8,270 bases of DNA, taken from positions 1 through 8,270 of the forward strand of contig JALVCM010000406.1 of NCBI GenBank assembly GCA_027010005.1, written 5' to 3'. The notes below the pieces were generated by a model that was not told the origin of the DNA, did no database searches, and worked only from the letters and a program-made list of their open reading frames with translations. Shown in pieces: positions 7,456-8,270 of this stretch. Each line of letters begins with the position of its first letter. Within the stretch, counting starts at the first letter, position 1. The stretch is from Thiohalobacter sp. (GTDB taxonomy: Bacteria > Pseudomonadota > Gammaproteobacteria > DSM-19610). Made by a program: the position numbers and the translations under genes.

Positions 7456-7719
7456 TCATGAACCTGCGCTGGCGCTTTCACGCACACCGACTGTTTCTAT
7501 AATATCAGACAGACACGAGAACGATGCCACCTTTTGTTTTCCACCTTGACTCATTTCAACACCGAATTCATCAGATAAAAACAGTCTAAGCTCTGCCTGT
7601 GCGAGACTATCCAGCGCCAACTCATCCTTTAATGACAGATATTCCACCTGGGGCATCATGAACTCCGTCATCAGAAACTCTCTCACTTTCTCCTCGACAG
7701 AATGTTCGTCAATCATCAT
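7456..7719 (-). CDS. Stand-alone acyl carrier protein-like protein
   Basis: This is a small acidic protein of 87 residues with the acyl carrier protein pattern. An N-terminal helix (VEEKVREFLMTEF, 8-20) and a loop lead to LALDSLAQAEL, where S38 of the DSL motif is the expected phosphopantetheine site. The recognition helix LRLFLSDEFGVEM (44-56) follows, and a last helix comes at about 65-78 (ASFSCLSDIIETV). The length fits a free carrier protein. It is not obviously housekeeping AcpP, whose usual motif is close to GADSLDTVELVMALEEEF, so it more likely serves a specialised acyl or aminoacyl transfer. The ATG at 7719 (or 7716) overlaps the end of the upstream gene by 11 (or 8) bases, with AAGGA at 7725-7729 and GGAGG at 7731-7735 as ribosome sites. 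No synthase, ligase or phosphopantetheinyl transferase gene is visible; partners may lie beyond 8270. Confidence 0.85.
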   Translation of the reverse strand: MMIDEHSVEEKVREFLMTEFMMPQVEYLSLKDELALDSLAQAELRLFLSDEFGVEMSQGGKQKVASFSCLSDIIETVGVRESASAGS

Positions 7720-8270
7720 TCATGTCCTTCCCTCCGACGTGAGGACTCGTGCCTCTTCTACCATGCCCTTCAAATCGAGATTCCAAATCAGCATGATGTG
7801 CCTCAACAATGTGATCCGGTTTATATTCATCATGAGCGGTACAGTCAGCGGAATTTTTTCGGTACGCTGTCACCGGTTCGCTCAGAACCTTGCCATTCAT
7901 CGGCCATACCATCTGATTGGCCGCGGCTACACCAGTCGGCATACCGGCAAACGTTGCCGCAGGTGAGCCACCGTATGCCTGGTTATCCCAGTGATAAAAT
8001 ACGGACAGGTAGCTGCTACAGAATCCTGTGCCTGGCGCGCAAACAGTTGTAGGACAGTATGCGACCTCTATCTCCTTTACCCCACAGCCGGTCTTGTCCG
8101 TCAAAAGAATGTTCGGGACGCCTCCAAGCGGTATGGCATAGCCTTGCTCCTCCGGTTCAAGCGGATTCAATACCCCGACGTCCCACACCGTATAAAGCGC
8201 GTTCGGAAAGGCATCATGTATGGCTACACTAACAACCGCTGTTCCATCAAGCCTGCAACTCACCCGGACC
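7709..8270 (-). CDS. Probable exported Cys-containing protein of unknown function (5' end outside window)
   Basis: The frame is open to the window edge; a GTG at 8261-8263 would give 184 residues but has no confirmed ribosome site and is probably internal. I do not recognise a named family. The first 135 residues (numbered from that GTG) look like a beta-rich secreted domain, with alternating strands and turns such as PNALYTVWDVGVLN (20-33) and LSVFYHWDNQAYGGSPAATF (86-105). Cysteines at 60, 70, 75 and 82, plus 3 and 141, suggest disulfides and hence export; the signal peptide would be upstream of the window. The tail (138-184) is polar and His-rich (H144, H151, H156, H157, H167, H175), possibly metal-binding or disordered. 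The TGA stop lies inside the start of the acyl carrier-like gene, so the two are cotranscribed and probably coupled. Function is unknown. Confidence 0.78.
   Translation of the reverse strand, partial: VRVSCRLDGTAVVSVAIHDAFPNALYTVWDVGVLNPLEPEEQGYAIPLGGVPNILLTDKTGCGVKEIEVAYCPTTVCAPGTGFCSSYLSVFYHWDNQAYGGSPAATFAGMPTGVAAANQMVWPMNGKVLSEPVTAYRKNSADCTAHDEYKPDHIVEAHHADLESRFEGHGRRGTSPHVGGKDMNDD

Noticed and set aside
7450..7719. The 10-base sequence CAATCATCAT occurs at 7450-7459 and 7710-7719, at both ends of the acyl carrier gene, and creates ATGATG next to a stop each time; after the gene it opens a 9-codon frame.
   Set aside because: A 10-base repeat is expected by chance several times in a window of this size, and a 9-codon frame ending at 7430 has no other support.

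Overview
The window looks like the chromosome of a free-living gammaproteobacterium. The basis is family resemblance only: an acetyl-CoA synthetase, a YheT-type hydrolase, a NemA-like alkene reductase and a dienelactone hydrolase-like protein, all with strong Shine-Dalgarno sites or tight coupling. By eye the left half (to about 4260) is GC-rich and the right half (from about 4380) is richer in A+T. No ribosomal RNA, tRNA, CRISPR array, transposase or phage gene was seen.

Left block, + strand: the 3' part of acs (acetyl-CoA synthetase), a protein made of two receiver domains with no output domain, and a YheT-family alpha/beta hydrolase. The junctions are a 4-base ATGA overlap and a 4-base gap, so these three are very probably one translationally coupled operon. 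A 335-base AT-rich spacer follows. It carries small inverted repeats and possible promoters, and it precedes a lone gene for a secreted WD40-like beta-propeller protein. That gene ends in a REP-like palindrome followed by a strong bidirectional terminator.

Middle block: a secreted dienelactone hydrolase-family protein (TTG start) and an old yellow enzyme-type alkene reductase lie on the - strand, 60 bases apart, probably as one operon ending at the shared terminator. Facing away from them on the + strand is an XRE-type regulator. The intergenic region between holds a 16-base imperfect palindrome, a consensus -35 box and a possible extended -10. This is a classic layout for a local regulator controlling its divergent neighbours.

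Right block, - strand: the 3' part of a gene for a cysteine-containing, probably exported protein of unknown function, whose end overlaps the start of a stand-alone acyl carrier protein-like gene by 11 bases. The pairing is unusual, and the rest of this operon lies beyond the window edge. The least explained parts are this pair, the acs-coupled tandem receiver protein, and the regulator/hydrolase/reductase module.
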